Source of the DNA: Streptomyces chryseus
GTDB taxonomy: Bacteria; Actinomycetota; Actinomycetes; Streptomycetales; Streptomycetaceae
Direction: 5' to 3'
Assembly (NCBI RefSeq): GCF_014650755.1
Contig: NZ_BMVO01000003.1
Span: 1 to 64,000, forward strand
Length of the DNA stretch: 64,000 nt
Shown: positions 62,906 through 64,000 of the stretch, one piece after another
Layout: each line of letters starts with the position of its first letter
Numbering within the stretch: position 1 is the stretch's first letter
Position numbers and translations under genes: made by a program
The notes under the pieces: generated by a model
Told to the model about the DNA's origin: nothing
Database searches by the model: none
Seen by the model: only the letters and a program-made list of their open reading frames with translations

Positions 62906-64000
62906 CTACCAGAGCACCGGCAATCGCTCCGGCAACCGCTTGATGAGCCCCGTGCGCCACACCAGTCGCTCCTCCGGCACCGCGAGCCCCAGCCGCGGCA
63001 TCCGTTCCAGCAGCGCCGTCAGCGCGGTCCGGGCGTGCGCGCGGCCCAGCGCCGACGCCGGGCAGAGGTGCCGGCCGCCGCCGAAGGCGAGGTGCGGGTT
63101 GTACGCCCGGTTCAGGTGCAGGATCTCGGGGTGCTCGAAGACCTCGGCGTCGAAGGTGGCGCCCTCGACGAGGACCAGGACCAGCTCCCCCTTGCGTACG
63201 AGCACGTCACCGAGGTGGACGTCGGCGAGCGCGAGGCGGGTCGGCCCGTCGCCGACCGACAGGTTCCCGCGCAGCAGTTCGTCGACGGCGCGGGCCATCC
63301 GGTCCGGACGGTCTTTCAGGTACGCGGTCAACTGCGGCCGTCGCAGGAGCGCGAGCATCGCGCGCGCCAGGAACGCCGACGTGGACACGGCGCCGGCGCC
63401 GAACAGCGAGGCGGCGACGGTGGCGAGCATCTCGTCCGTCAGATGCGAGGACCGCGGGTCCTCCCGCAGCGCGGCCAGCTCACCCAGCAGCCCCGAGCGC
63501 TCGGACGCGGGAGCGTTCAGCCGCTCCACCATGTAGCCGACGTCCTTGTACCAGTTGAGCTGGGAGCCCTCGAAGGGCTGCGCGCTGGTCATGAAGGCGA
63601 CGTCCAGGCTCGCCATGAGGCGCGGCCAGTCCTCGAACGGCACCCCGAGGATCTTGCAGTGCAGGGCCGCCGAGAAGGGGTCGGCGAATCCCGCCCGCAG
63701 GTCCACCGGCGGCCCCCAGGCCATCAGGTCGTCGATGAGCCGGTCGGCCGTGATGCGCAGCCAGCCGTGCATTCCCTTGCCGGTGCGCGGGTTGAGCGCC
63801 TTCATCACCGCCCCGCGCAGTCCGGCGCCCGCGTCGCCGCCGGCCCGGGGGGCGACCGTGTGCGCGTACGGCCCCGGGGCGGCCGTGCCCCCGAGGGCGA
63901 ACCGCTCGTCCTCCAGCACCTTCCTGGCCAGTGGACAGCTGGTGACCAGCCAGGCCATGTCACCGCTCAGGGTGCGCACGCGGGCCACCGGCTGCTGCCC
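62906..64000 (-). CDS. Cytochrome P450 with atypical motifs, N-terminus beyond the window
   Basis: At least 364 residues; the frame stays open to the window edge, so the start is missing. Heme-binding loop FGGGRHLCPASALGRAH has the cysteine ligand but Pro-Ala where the family has x-Gly. The ExxR motif is ELLR in VDELLRGNLSV. The I-helix reads LFGAGAVSTSAFLAR: the usual acid-alcohol pair (Asp/Glu-Thr) is replaced. A K-helix and PERF-like region (HLNRAYNPHLAFG) are present. Bacterial P450s of this kind sometimes lack monooxygenase activity or bind preoxidised substrates. Ferredoxin partner and substrate unknown. Confidence 0.85.
   Translation of the reverse strand, partial: GQQPVARVRTLSGDMAWLVTSCPLARKVLEDERFALGGTAAPGPYAHTVAPRAGGDAGAGLRGAVMKALNPRTGKGMHGWLRITADRLIDDLMAWGPPVDLRAGFADPFSAALHCKILGVPFEDWPRLMASLDVAFMTSAQPFEGSQLNWYKDVGYMVERLNAPASERSGLLGELAALREDPRSSHLTDEMLATVAASLFGAGAVSTSAFLARAMLALLRRPQLTAYLKDRPDRMARAVDELLRGNLSVGDGPTRLALADVHLGDVLVRKGELVLVLVEGATFDAEVFEHPEILHLNRAYNPHLAFGGGRHLCPASALGRAHARTALTALLERMPRLGLAVPEERLVWRTGLIKRLPERLPVLW

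Overview
This window is chromosomal DNA from a Streptomyces species or very close relative. The evidence is very high G+C, many GTG starts with GGAGG-type ribosome binding sites, and a gene order that (from memory, no search was run) matches the S. coelicolor SCO5419-SCO5461 core block: ybbN-like thioredoxin, DUF6230/DUF6114 genes, pyk-ackA-pta, pfkA, citrate/C4-dicarboxylate two-component system with dctA, thioredoxin, HelD-like helicase, glgB-mak-treS-glgE, glgP, neutral protease, ABC exporter pair, glgX, L,D-transpeptidases and enoyl-CoA hydratase. No tRNA, rRNA, CRISPR array or insertion-sequence transposase gene was seen.

Layout. 1-1541 has no convincing gene but carries a 250-bp inverted repeat, strong palindromes and a 51-nt-arm hairpin element, which looks like mobile-element debris. 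1.5-4.0 kb holds a PhzF-like isomerase, a sugar O-acetyltransferase and a TetR regulator. 4.5-8.9 kb holds a thioredoxin-TPR protein and a three-gene envelope cassette of unknown function. 9.0-15.1 kb is central carbon metabolism: pta-ackA-pyk on the minus strand, divergent from pfkA. 15.2-24.4 kb is mostly regulators and transporters: an XRE protein, a CitA/CitB-type pair divergent from dctA, a TetR/MFS pair sharing three perfect operators, an imine-reductase-like enzyme, and a MerR-thioredoxin unit. 24.5-26.9 kb is a HelD-type RNA polymerase-associated ATPase.

26.8-35.3 kb is the complete GlgE alpha-glucan operon (glgE-treS-mak-glgB, minus strand). With glgP at 44.9 kb and glgX at 53.8 kb it gives trehalose/maltose-1-phosphate to branched glucan synthesis and breakdown in one neighbourhood.

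Between glgE and glgP lies an apparent 9-kb accessory insert (35.5-44.8 kb): a secreted subtilase, an NmrA-like/AraC divergent pair, and a plus-strand group of an HpaB-type flavin monooxygenase, an MFS exporter, a PrnB-like heme enzyme of the tryptophan/indoleamine dioxygenase superfamily, and a second FAD monooxygenase. This group is the best candidate for an undescribed system: a small aromatic or tryptophan-derived oxidation pathway with export.

47.6-64 kb holds a secreted M4 protease, a heterodimeric ABC exporter with one degenerate ATP site, glgX, two tandem L,D-transpeptidase lipoproteins, an enoyl-CoA hydratase, an RsbW-like ATP-binding protein, a NodB-fold lipoprotein lacking its usual catalytic aspartates, a beta-propeller lipoprotein, and a cytochrome P450 cut by the window end.
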